A stretch of DNA of 32,863 nt from CALXVA01 sp964587175 (GTDB taxonomy: Bacteria > Bacillota > Clostridia > TANB77 > CAG-508), in the NCBI GenBank assembly GCA_964587175.1, contig CAZPKK010000011.1, forward strand, positions 1-32,863, written 5' to 3'. The position numbers and the translations under genes are program-made. Under the pieces are notes generated by a model. The model ran no database searches. It was not told the DNA's origin and saw only the letters and a list, made by a program, of their open reading frames with translations. Below, piece by piece: positions 7,158 through 14,999 of the stretch; the stretch's first letter is position 1; each line of letters starts with the position of its first letter.

Positions 7158-8435
7158 ATGGAATTAATTATGGACTTAAGTCAGCCATTGGCTTACAGGA
7201 TGAGACCTAAAACACTAGAGGAATATGTAGGACAAGAACATATATTAGGAGAAGGAAAAATATTATATAGAACAATAAAAGCAGATAGATTGTCTAGTAT
7301 TATACTTTGGGGACCACCAGGCTGTGGCAAGACTTCACTTGCAAGAGTAATTAGTAATACAACAAAATACAAATTTACAAGAATAAATGCTGTAACATCA
7401 GGAATATCTGATATAAAAAATGCAATTGAAGAAGCACAGAATCTGCTTTTAAATCCAAGTGGGAAGTGCATTTTATTTATTGATGAGATACATCGTTTTA
7501 ATAAATTGCAACAAGATGCACTATTGCCATATGTAGAAAATGGAACAGTAATATTAATAGGAGCCACGACAGAAAATCCATATTTTGAAGTAAATAAGGC
7601 TTTGATTTCAAGGTCAATGGTTTGTAAACTAAATCCTCTTACAACAGATGATATATATAAAGTATTAAAAAGGTCTCTTATTGCAAAGGAAGGGCTTGCA
7701 AGTTATTATATAAAAATAACAGATGAAACATTAAGAAAAATAGCTGAAGTTTCAAATGGAGATGTACGAACAGCATTAAACGGATTGGAAGTAGCAGTGC
7801 TTACAACAAATATAGATAAGGATGGATATATACATATCACAGACGAAATTGCAGCAGAATGTGTACAAAGAAGAAAAGCAGTATTTGATAAAAATGGAGA
7901 TAGTCATTATGATAATATTAGTGCATTTATAAAATCCATGAGGGGAAGTGACCCTGATGCTACTGTGTTCTATTTAGCGAGAGCAATAGACGGAGGGGAA
8001 GATCCTATGTTTATAGCAAGAAGAATAGTGATATGTGCATCAGAAGATGTAGGCTTGGCAGATCCAAACGCATTGGTTGTAGCAACATCCGCAATGCAGG
8101 CTGCGAACATGGTGGGAATGCCAGAAGCAAGAATTATTTTATCTGAAGCGGCTATATATGTGGCTTTAGCCAAAAAATCAAATGCATCATATTTAGCAAT
8201 AGATAAAGCATTAGATGATGTACGAAACAAGGATACGGGAGAAATACCAATGCATATAAGAAATGCACCAGCAGAAGGAATGAAAGAATTTGGATATCAC
8301 GAAGGATATAAATACCCACATGATTATCCTAAACACTGGGTAGAGCAACAATACTTACCAGATAAAATGCTTGGAACCAAATATTTAGAACAAGACGATG
8401 ATTCCATAGTTCAAAATTTAGGAAGAAGGGGATAG
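7158..8435 (+). CDS. rarA: Replication-associated recombination protein A (RarA/MgsA), AAA+ ATPase
   Basis: RarA is a clamp-loader-like AAA+ ATPase that acts at stalled replication forks. The 425-residue protein begins PLAYRMRPKTLEEYVGQEHIL, carries Walker A GPPGCGKT near residue 52, Walker B LFIDEIHRF near residue 108, sensor 1 IGATTENP and the arginine-finger region SRS, then the RarA-specific C-terminal tetramerisation region ending in KYPHDYPKHWVEQQYLPD. Two starts are possible: ATG at 7158 (one base after GAAGGG) and ATG at 7170 (13 bases after it, closer to where homologues begin). Neither has ideal spacing. Its neighbour ruvA suggests a recombination-repair unit in place of the usual ruvA-ruvB pair. 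Confidence 0.95.
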   Translation: MELIMDLSQPLAYRMRPKTLEEYVGQEHILGEGKILYRTIKADRLSSIILWGPPGCGKTSLARVISNTTKYKFTRINAVTSGISDIKNAIEEAQNLLLNPSGKCILFIDEIHRFNKLQQDALLPYVENGTVILIGATTENPYFEVNKALISRSMVCKLNPLTTDDIYKVLKRSLIAKEGLASYYIKITDETLRKIAEVSNGDVRTALNGLEVAVLTTNIDKDGYIHITDEIAAECVQRRKAVFDKNGDSHYDNISAFIKSMRGSDPDATVFYLARAIDGGEDPMFIARRIVICASEDVGLADPNALVVATSAMQAANMVGMPEARIILSEAAIYVALAKKSNASYLAIDKALDDVRNKDTGEIPMHIRNAPAEGMKEFGYHEGYKYPHDYPKHWVEQQYLPDKMLGTKYLEQDDDSIVQNLGRRG

Positions 8436-8442
8436 GTCAATT

Positions 8443-8481
8443 AAAAAAATAAAGGATTTTTTATAACTCCTTTATTTTTTT
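8443..8481. terminator. Bidirectional terminator between rarA and the SPFH gene
   Basis: A perfect 14-bp stem (8443-8456 with 8468-8481) with an 11-base loop carries its own A and T runs, so it can terminate both convergent transcripts. Confidence 0.85.
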
Positions 8482-8489
8482 AATATTTC

Positions 8490-9479
8490 TTATTCTTCTA
8501 TTGTTACAGTATTTCCATTATCAATGTTACTGTTTTCTCCAGCATCGACTATTTGATTTCTTCTTGGTTTTCTTTTATCATTTTTAAACATTTCTGCTGC
8601 TGTACCTAAGCTAGATAGTGCCGAAGTTGCTTCAAATGGAATAAATACTTTATTTGCTTCTCCATTTGCTACTTCTTTTAGTGCTTCTAGAGATTTTAAT
8701 TGTACTAATCTTTCATCTGGTTTTGCTTTCATCATTGCATCATAAACCATATGTACTTCTTCAGCCTTAGCTTCTGCTACTTTCTTTATAGCTTCTGCCT
8801 CACCGGCTGCACGTCTTATTCTAGCTTCTCTATCAGCTTCTGCTTCTAATATAGCAGCTTCTTTTTTACCTTCAGCAAGAGTTATTGCAGATTGTCTTTC
8901 ACCTTCAGCTTGAAGTATTAAAGCTCTTTTATTTCTTTCAGCATTCATCTGTTTCTCCATTGCATCACGTATATCTGGTGGAGGAGTTATATCTTTAATT
9001 TCAACCCTATCTATTTTACAACCCCATTGGTCTGTGGCTTCATCAAGTAATACTCTTAATTTATCGTTAATATCATCACGTGAACTAAATGTTGAATCCA
9101 AATCCATCTTACCAACAATATCACGAATTGTAGTGATTGCTAAGTATTCAATACCTTTCTTTAAATTTTGGATTTCATATACTGCTTTTGCAGGATCAGT
9201 TACTTTATAGAATACAACTGTATCTATTGTAATTGTAACATTATCTTTTGTAATAACTCCTTGTGGTGGTATATCCATTGTTTGTTGTTTTAAGCTTACA
9301 ATGCTTCGAACATGATCAAAAAATGGAACTATTATTGTAAGACCGGCATCAGCTATTTTGTAAAATTTACCTAATCTTTCAATAATGTAAACTTCAGACT
9401 GTTTTACGATTTTAATTGTTTTAAATGCAATAACTAGTATTATAACTAATAGTACAATTAAAAATATCCATGTTCCCAT
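8490..9479 (-). CDS. SPFH/band 7 (stomatin-like) membrane protein
   Basis: SPFH proteins assemble into large membrane-bound scaffolds. This 329-residue protein has an N-terminal membrane anchor (WIFLIVLLVIILVIAF), the band 7 domain (SEVYIIERLGKFYKIADAGLTIIVPF through about residue 190, including DNVTITIDTVVFYKV), then a long Ala/Glu-rich coiled coil (about 185-255) and a charged tail. It is of the QmcA/stomatin type rather than flotillin. The gene downstream of the promoter side is the NfeD-like gene, 71 bases away on the same strand; NfeD-stomatin pairing is a well-known conserved operon. Role probably in membrane organisation or protease control; not certain. Confidence 0.9.
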   Translation of the reverse strand: MGTWIFLIVLLVIILVIAFKTIKIVKQSEVYIIERLGKFYKIADAGLTIIVPFFDHVRSIVSLKQQTMDIPPQGVITKDNVTITIDTVVFYKVTDPAKAVYEIQNLKKGIEYLAITTIRDIVGKMDLDSTFSSRDDINDKLRVLLDEATDQWGCKIDRVEIKDITPPPDIRDAMEKQMNAERNKRALILQAEGERQSAITLAEGKKEAAILEAEADREARIRRAAGEAEAIKKVAEAKAEEVHMVYDAMMKAKPDERLVQLKSLEALKEVANGEANKVFIPFEATSALSSLGTAAEMFKNDKRKPRRNQIVDAGENSNIDNGNTVTIEE

Positions 9480-9550
9480 AAAATATCCTCCTAATATTTT
9501 AATATATTTATATAAAATTAATATCTAAACTTGTTTTAAATTTTGATAAA

Positions 9551-10000
9551 TTAAATTGAAACTTTAGAATTTTTGTTAATTTTTTTTACTACTGCTTTAA
9601 CGCCGTCTATTTCTACAATCTCAATTTCTGTATTTTCAGGAATATCCTCATCTACATAAGATTTAGCAGACCAAATTTCTCCATCTACCTTTACTTGTCC
9701 AGTGCCTTCAATATTACTTATACTTTTAACTACAATGCCTTTTTTCCCTATTATAGAATATGAATTTGTTTTTGTGTCTTTTGGCATTTTTATAAATTTA
9801 TTTATAAGAGGTCTGGTAAATAATATAAGTAAAGTTGAAGTAATAACAAAAACTATTAACTGTATTAATATGCTGTCTGTTATAAAGCTTGTAATCATTG
9901 CTAAAAGTGCACCTATTCCTAACCAAAAAATTAAAAATCCTACAGTTATCATTTCAATTATAAAAAATACTCCAGCGGCTATTAACCAAAACACCCACAT
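9551..10000 (-). CDS. NfeD-like membrane protein
   Basis: A 149-residue short-form NfeD protein: two or three transmembrane segments (residues about 1-70: WVFWLIAAGVFFIIEM, GFLIFWLGIGALLAMI, LIQLIVFVITSTLLILF) then a cytoplasmic OB-fold domain (IIGKKGIVVKSISNIEGTGQVKVDGEIWSAKS). It lacks the protease domain of long NfeD. The OB domain binds partner SPFH proteins in characterised cases, and an SPFH gene follows immediately. A TTG 33 bases further up is open, but GAGG five bases before the ATG at 10000 decides the start. No strong promoter is seen upstream. Confidence 0.88.
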   Translation of the reverse strand: MWVFWLIAAGVFFIIEMITVGFLIFWLGIGALLAMITSFITDSILIQLIVFVITSTLLILFTRPLINKFIKMPKDTKTNSYSIIGKKGIVVKSISNIEGTGQVKVDGEIWSAKSYVDEDIPENTEIEIVEIDGVKAVVKKINKNSKVSI

Positions 10001-10172
10001 AATAACCTCGCTTTTCTGACAAGTTTTGTCCAAATAAATTATAGAGTAAGGACTCTAACAACATATATTATACTATAATTCTATAAAAAAAGAAATAGAA
10101 TTATGCAAAATTATGTAAAAATATTAAGAATATTACAATGGAAGTAAAGATATGTTAATTTCAGCTAGAGCG

Positions 10173-10201
10173 TTGAAATTAATATATAGTTAATATATAA
10201 T
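10173..10201 (+). promoter_or_regulatory. Promoter of pseudopilin/FGE-like gene 2
   Basis: TTGAAA (10173-10178), 17 bases, TATAAT (10196-10201), 55 bases before the GTG start. Confidence 0.65.
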
Positions 10202-10255
10202 CGATTTACATTAGTATAAAAGAAAGATAAAAATAAGAAAGGGGAACAATAAAAG

Positions 10256-11542
10256 GTGAAAGAGATTTTAGAAAGAAATGGGTTAGAACTAAAAAAAGTA
10301 ATAATAATTATTATTATTATAATATCATTATCAGTTGCAATAAATATAGCATTTGGAGATAATGGATTTATAAAAAAAGCAGAATTGGAACAAAACTTAA
10401 CCATAAATAGTGTAACATCTGAAGAAGATATGCTAGAAAATGATAGTGGAGTGACAAAAGAATGGGATACAAGCAAGGTTACACCAGTTGAATCAGAAGA
10501 TGGAGTAACAGTACCTATTCCAGAAGGATATATAGCATCAGAAGCAACAGGAGAGAAAAGTGTAAGCACTGGATTTGTTATATATGAAGGAACAGAAACC
10601 GTAGATGATGATAATGTAGAAATAGCAAAAACAGAAAGAAATCAATTTGTATGGGTACCAGTAGATGATATAGATGATATAGCATGGGAAGCAAATGGTG
10701 ATAGAACAGATAGTAACGGAAGAACAAATTATCAAGGAAAGTTATATGATTTTTCTTCAGATGGAGCAACTGAAATGTCAAGTTATGGGCAAGGAATAAC
10801 AAGTTATAGAGAGCCAGCTATTGTAACAGGAAATAGTAGTGAGACTGGATCGAGCTATGATGGAAGTTATGGAAATTATTCAACTATATTAGGCTTAAAC
10901 AGTAGTAGTGAATTTCTAACACAATTACAAGAAGAATTTAATGAAATGATAGAGAGCATAGAAACATATGGAGGATTTTATATAGGAAGATATGAGACAG
11001 GGAAGCTACAAGAAAATGATGATGCTGAGCCAGTAGTGGTACAAGGAGAAAGTGAAATATCAAATGTAAATTGGTATTATATGTATCAAAATAGTAAGCT
11101 AGTAGCAGAAGAAGGTGGTAGTGTAGTAACAACAATGTTATGGGGATGTTTGTGGGATAGAACGTTAATATGGCTAACAGAGACAAATGCAGCAAATAAA
11201 GCAAATGGTAAATCATATGCCGAAATAGTAAATTCAAGCGATTGGGGAAATTATAGTAGTAGTTCAGTACAAGCAACAGGATCTAGTGAAGCTTGGAAAG
11301 CAAATAATATATATGACCTAGCAGGAAATGTGTTGGAGTGGACAATAGAGGCCTGTACCACCTTCAGCAGGGTCTATCGTGGGGGTGGCTACCTCGTTAG
11401 CGGTTCTGTCCTTCCGGTCAGCGATCGTAGCATCTACGATCCTTCTGATAGTAGCATCTACCTACGGGTCACGAGTAGCACTTTATATAGAACCATGAGC
11501 TCTGACAAGGACAGTAAAGATATATTAATTATAACTAGATAA
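10256..11542 (+). CDS. FGE/C-type-lectin-like surface protein with DGR-type variable region; degenerate pseudopilin N-terminus
   Basis: A 428-residue paralogue of the gene at 1211. The N-terminus has a hydrophobic run of isoleucines encoded by an ATT/ATA microsatellite but has lost the KGITL prepilin block; FGDNG-FIKKA follows as in the paralogue. Shared downstream blocks are PIPEGY, NQFVWVPVDD, GFYIGRYETG, GNYSSSSVQATGS, NIYDLAGNVLEWTIEA and RVYRGGGY. After that the DNA turns GC-rich and A-poor (see 11351-11486). In the frame called, the conserved terminal GFR-ALY motif is missing and about 19 unrelated residues follow; one frame over (stop at 11496-11498) the sequence reads YGSRVALYIEP, so the variable region contains a one-base shift. 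Start is GTG after GAAAGGGGA. Likely a surface ligand-binding protein. Confidence 0.75.
   Translation: MKEILERNGLELKKVIIIIIIIISLSVAINIAFGDNGFIKKAELEQNLTINSVTSEEDMLENDSGVTKEWDTSKVTPVESEDGVTVPIPEGYIASEATGEKSVSTGFVIYEGTETVDDDNVEIAKTERNQFVWVPVDDIDDIAWEANGDRTDSNGRTNYQGKLYDFSSDGATEMSSYGQGITSYREPAIVTGNSSETGSSYDGSYGNYSTILGLNSSSEFLTQLQEEFNEMIESIETYGGFYIGRYETGKLQENDDAEPVVVQGESEISNVNWYYMYQNSKLVAEEGGSVVTTMLWGCLWDRTLIWLTETNAANKANGKSYAEIVNSSDWGNYSSSSVQATGSSEAWKANNIYDLAGNVLEWTIEACTTFSRVYRGGGYLVSGSVLPVSDRSIYDPSDSSIYLRVTSSTLYRTMSSDKDSKDILIITR
11351..11486 (+). other. Probable DGR variable region (VR) with 3' homing-like segment
   Basis: The stretch from the end of the LEWTIEA block to the ALY motif is clearly richer in G and C than everything around it and nearly free of adenine-rich codons. 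Between GGGGGTGGC and TACGGGTCACG, variable positions are NNC codons (ctc, gtt, agc, gtc, agc, gat, agc, atc, tac, gat) separated by fixed ones (ggt tct, ccg gtc, cgt, cct tct). This is what adenine-specific mutagenesis of an AAC-rich template gives. The GC-rich end (about 11462-11480) would be the homing site. The triplet series agc-atc-tac occurs twice. A C at 11461/11462 appears to be extra. Confidence 0.7.
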
Positions 11543-11634
11543 CGCCTGTCCCAATTTTATACTTTTTTCCAAATTAGGGACAGGCGTTAAATTGGAAAAA
11601 AGTGTAGAAATACGCCTGTCCCCAATTTACACTT
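11542..11634. repeat. REP-like repeats, family B (palindrome plus second half-copy)
   Basis: The arms ACGCCTGTCCC (11542-11552) and GGGACAGGCGT (11577-11587) form a perfect 11-bp palindrome, followed by a second ACGCCTGTCCCC at about 11612-11622. The segment 11589-11625 is identical at 36 of 37 bases to 19833-19869 inside mfd. The first arm overlaps the last base of the preceding stop codon. It may also act as a transcription or mRNA-end hairpin. Confidence 0.75.
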
Positions 11635-11694
11635 GTCTTTATATTAGTTTTTTGATAAAATACCAGCAGAACAAAAATTGTAGAAGGAGATACT

Positions 11695-12831
11695 ATGGTA
11701 GATTTAAAACAAGATGTTCAATATGTAAGAGGAGTTGGACCAAATAATGTGGTACTCTTACAAAAACTTGGAATAAACACATTAGAAGATTTAATAACAT
11801 ATTTTCCAAGAAGTTATGAAGATAGAGGGAAACCAAAAAAAATATATGAACTAGTAGATGGAGAAGAGGCTCTAATTGATGTCATTTGTGCAAGTAAGAT
11901 GAGTGAGACCAGATTTGCTAAAAACAAAATTATGCTAAAAATGTTAGTTAGAGATGATACAGGAGATTGCGTGCTTACATGGTTTAATCAAACATACTTG
12001 AAAAACAAATTTAAAGTAGGAGAGAGGTATCAGTTTTATGGAAAGGTAAGTGTCAGGTATGGAAGAATAGAAATGACAAGACCTGTTTTTGACAAAGATG
12101 GACTTAACAAAAACACAGGAAAAATTATACCTATTTATCCACTTACATACAAGTTATCACAAAACAAGATAAGAAGTATTATTGAAAATGGCTTAAAGCT
12201 TACACTAGGAAAACTTGAAGAAACACTACCAGAGTATATATTAAAAACATATAATTTAGATGAAATTAATACTGCAATAAACCAAATTCATTTTCCTTCT
12301 AATTTTGAAGAGTACAGCAAAGCAAGAACAAGATTTGTTTTTGAAGAATTACTGACTGTCCAACTTGCTCTTTCTAGTCTGAAATCAAGATATGACAAAG
12401 AAACAGACGGAATAGAATTTAGTAAAGATGTTAAAATGTCAGATGTTATAAATTCACTTCCATTTAGATTAACTAAGGCACAACTTAAAGTGCTAGAGGA
12501 AATCGATAATGATATGGAAAATAACAAACCAATGAATAGATTACTTCAAGGGGATGTTGGCTCTGGTAAAACAATTGTATCTATTATAGCTGCATATAAA
12601 GCTGCAAAATGTGGATATCAGTCTGCAATAATGGCTCCAACTGCGATTTTAGCTGAACAGCATATGGAAGAATTTACAAAAATATTAGAACCATTTGGTG
12701 TTAAGTGTGAAATATTATTAGGAGGAATGAGGGCCAAAAAAAGAAATGAAGTATTAGAACAATTAAAAAAACGGAGAAATAGATGTATTAATAGGAACAC
12801 ATGCTTTGCTTGTAGAAGATGTAGAGTTTAA
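11695..12831 (+). pseudogene. recG: ATP-dependent DNA helicase RecG, N-terminal part (frame-broken)
   Basis: RecG remodels stalled forks and Holliday junctions. This frame holds the wedge/OB domain (VRGVGPNNVVLLQKLGI, TYFPRSYEDRG, then the OB fold to about residue 160) and the first half of the helicase: LTKAQLKVLEEI, Walker A GDVGSGKT near residue 285, and APTAILAEQH. At the A7 run 12765-12771 the frame leaves the family sequence: it reads LKKRRNRC instead of LKNGEIDVLIGTHALL, which appears when one A is removed. The frame ends 20 residues later. The remainder continues in the next entry. Whole gene would be about 684 residues, normal for RecG. Either a real one-base insertion, tolerated by slippage, or a homopolymer error. 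Confidence 0.9.
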
Positions 12832-13747
12832 AAATTTGGGATTGGTTGTAACTGATGAACAACATCGTTTTGGAGTAAGGCAAAGAGCAAATATAGTAGC
12901 AAAAGGAATAAACCCAGATGTATTGGTTATGACAGCAACCCCAATTCCAAGAACCTTAGCATTAATTTTATATGGAGATTTGGATATATCAATTATAGAT
13001 GAATTACCACCAAATAGAAAGAAAATAGAAACATATCCTGTAACTAAGAACTATGAAAGAAGAATAGAAGAGTTTATTAGAGCAAATGTATCAAAAGGAA
13101 GGCAAGCATATGTGGTATGTCCACTAGTAGAAGAAAGTGAAGAATTTGACAATTTCATTTCTGCAACAGAACTTGCAGAAAAATATCAGAACGCTGTCTT
13201 CCCAGAATTTAAAGTAGCTTGTTTGCATGGAAAAATGAAACAAAAAGAAAAAGATGAAATAATGCAAAAATTTAAAGATGGAGAAATGCAAATTCTCGTA
13301 TCTACTACTGTAATAGAAGTTGGAGTGAATGTGCCAAATGCAAATATTATGGTAGTGCAAAATGCAGAACATTTTGGTTTGGCTCAGCTCCATCAATTAA
13401 GAGGAAGAGTAGGAAGAGGAGAATATCAGTCTTATTGTATTTTAATATATGAAGGCAATTCTAAAACAACAAAAGAAAGAATGAAAATAATGAAAAGTAC
13501 AGATAATGGCTTTATTGTAGCAGAAAAAGATTTAGAATTAAGAGGCTCTGGAGAATTCTTTGGAACAAGACAACATGGCCTTCCAGAATTCAAAATAGCA
13601 AATTTATTTGAAGATGTTGCTATACTAAAAGAAGTACAAGTATTAACAGCAAAAATCGAAGAGCTAGACCCAAAACTTGAAAGAGAGGAAAATAAAAAAT
13701 TACGTAAGCTAGTAGAAGAAAAATTTAAAGACAGAATTAGTATCTGA
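12806..13747 (+). pseudogene. recG: RecG helicase, C-terminal part (continues recG in another frame)
   Basis: This frame carries the rest of RecG: Walker B as TDEQHRFGVRQR, TATPIPRTLALILYGDLD (motif III), then the second RecA domain with CPLVEESEEFD, LHGKMKQKEKDEIM, STTVIEVGVNVPNA and QLRGRVGRG (motif VI), ending in the TRG region (GSGEFFGTRQHGLPEF). The coding sequence really resumes right after the A7 run near 12772; the ATG at 12806 has no convincing ribosome site, so this part is unlikely to be an independent gene. Alone it lacks Walker A and could not hydrolyse ATP. Confidence 0.88.
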
Positions 13748-13763
13748 AAATTCCCCAAACCTA

Positions 13764-13792
13764 TTGACATTTACATAAAAAAACAATATTAT
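13764..13792 (+). promoter_or_regulatory. Promoter of the aldose-epimerase-like gene
   Basis: TTGACA (13764-13769), 17 bases, TATTAT (13787-13792), 44 bases before the start codon. Confidence 0.75.
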
Positions 13793-13836
13793 ATATATGA
13801 AATTTGTAGATTTTTGTAGAATAGGAGAGAAAATAC

Positions 13837-14709
13837 ATGTATGCTAAGATGCTAACCTCAAAGGTGGGTGGAGAATTAGTAAGCTTCAAGCTAGATGGCG
13901 AAGAAAGAATCCACCAAGGGCAAGATTGTGTAGACGAAAATGGTAAAGTGTATTGGAAAAGACATTGGCCTGTTCTTTTTCCAGTAGTAGGTAAGCTAAA
14001 GAAAAATCAAACAATTATAAATAGTAGAATATATGAAATGCCACAACATGGATTTGCAAGAGATTTTGAGTTTGAACCAATAACAAAACTTGATAATTTT
14101 CATTCGTATGTATTAAAAAGTAATAACATAACAAGAAACAAATACCCATACGATTTTGAATTATATAATACATATAGATTAGATGTGAATAAATTAACTA
14201 CTATTTATAAAGTTATAAATACAGGTGATATTACTCTTCCGTTTGGAATAGGAGGACACCCAGCTTTTAAAATAGATTTGCAAGAATTACAAAAGGGAAA
14301 TTATTATTTGGAATTTGAAGAAGATGAGGATAAAATCCATTTTCTATATTTAGTAGATGGATTAGTAGGTACAGAGTATGCTAGAAATACAATGCTAGAT
14401 AAAAGAAGAATTGCTATAAAGCCAGATACATTTAATAATGATGCACTAATAATGAAAGGAATTACATCGCATAAAATTAGTCTAAAAAACAAAGCAAGCG
14501 GAAAAACATTATTGACACTTGATTTTACAGGATTTCCTTATTTGGCTGTTTGGTCAAAACCAAATGCTCCATTTATTTGTATAGAGCCATGGTATTCAAC
14601 TGCAGATACAATTAAAAGTTCAGGAGTATTTGTACAAAAACAAGATATGATATTTTTAAAACCAAAAGAGACTTTTGAATGCAAATTCACAGTGGAATTT
14701 TTTAAATAG
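13837..14709 (+). CDS. Aldose 1-epimerase family protein (LacX-like)
   Basis: Members of this family have the galactose-mutarotase beta-sandwich and interconvert sugar anomers; the LacX-like subgroup has poorly defined substrates. The 290-residue protein shows the family landmarks: GGELVSFKLDGEERI near the N-terminus, the WKRHWPVLFPVVGKL segment, MPQHGFARDFEFEP containing a His at about residue 70, and GIGGHPAFKI with the second His; the C-terminal part has FPYLAVWSKPNAPFICIEPW with the catalytic-region glutamate. A GGAGAG ribosome site precedes ATG. It stands alone after recG with its own promoter and no sugar-utilisation neighbours, so the sugar cannot be inferred. Confidence 0.85.
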   Translation: MYAKMLTSKVGGELVSFKLDGEERIHQGQDCVDENGKVYWKRHWPVLFPVVGKLKKNQTIINSRIYEMPQHGFARDFEFEPITKLDNFHSYVLKSNNITRNKYPYDFELYNTYRLDVNKLTTIYKVINTGDITLPFGIGGHPAFKIDLQELQKGNYYLEFEEDEDKIHFLYLVDGLVGTEYARNTMLDKRRIAIKPDTFNNDALIMKGITSHKISLKNKASGKTLLTLDFTGFPYLAVWSKPNAPFICIEPWYSTADTIKSSGVFVQKQDMIFLKPKETFECKFTVEFFK

Positions 14710-14769
14710 AACATAATAAAACTAGAATGCAAATCTTTATATATTCTAGTAAAATAAAGGATGAGAAAA

Positions 14770-14952
14770 ATGGAAACAATTGTTAATTTAATTGCTTTAA
14801 TCATGGCTTTAGTTGGTGTAGTTATGGTATATGATGCAAGAATAATTACTAAAAAATTATTTGGATTTGGAGATCAAAATCAAGCTACATGGGGACTAAA
14901 GATTTTAGGGTATATTATAGCAATAATAGGAGCATTAATTATATATTTTTAG
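14770..14952 (+). CDS. Small two-helix membrane protein, function unknown
   Basis: A 60-residue protein with two predicted transmembrane helices (VNLIALIMALVGVVMVYDA and LKILGYIIAIIGALIIYF) joined by a short polar loop (ITKKLFGFGDQNQATWG). An ATG at 14761 is in frame, but AAAGG lies directly against it and nine bases before the ATG at 14770, which is therefore preferred. An AT-rich hairpin (ACTAGAAT 14721-14728 with ATTCTAGT 14743-14750) precedes it. It lies 47 bases before the GH18 gene and may be cotranscribed. I do not recognise a named family beyond small clostridial membrane proteins. Confidence 0.65.
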   Translation: METIVNLIALIMALVGVVMVYDARIITKKLFGFGDQNQATWGLKILGYIIAIIGALIIYF

Positions 14953-14999
14953 TTAATGTATTTATAAAAAAAACAAAAAGATAAAATAGGAGATAAAAA

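Noticed and set aside
10077..10102. Inverted repeat AATTCTAT/ATAGAATT upstream of the NfeD-like gene as an operator
   Set aside because: The 8-bp AT-rich arms are weak evidence in this base composition and no regulator or clear promoter overlaps them.
12765..12771. Programmed -1 frameshift in recG at an A-AAA-AAC heptamer
   Set aside because: The heptamer is present, but reaching the downstream recG frame needs a +1 (or -2) shift, and the codon phase of the heptamer is wrong for -1 slippage.
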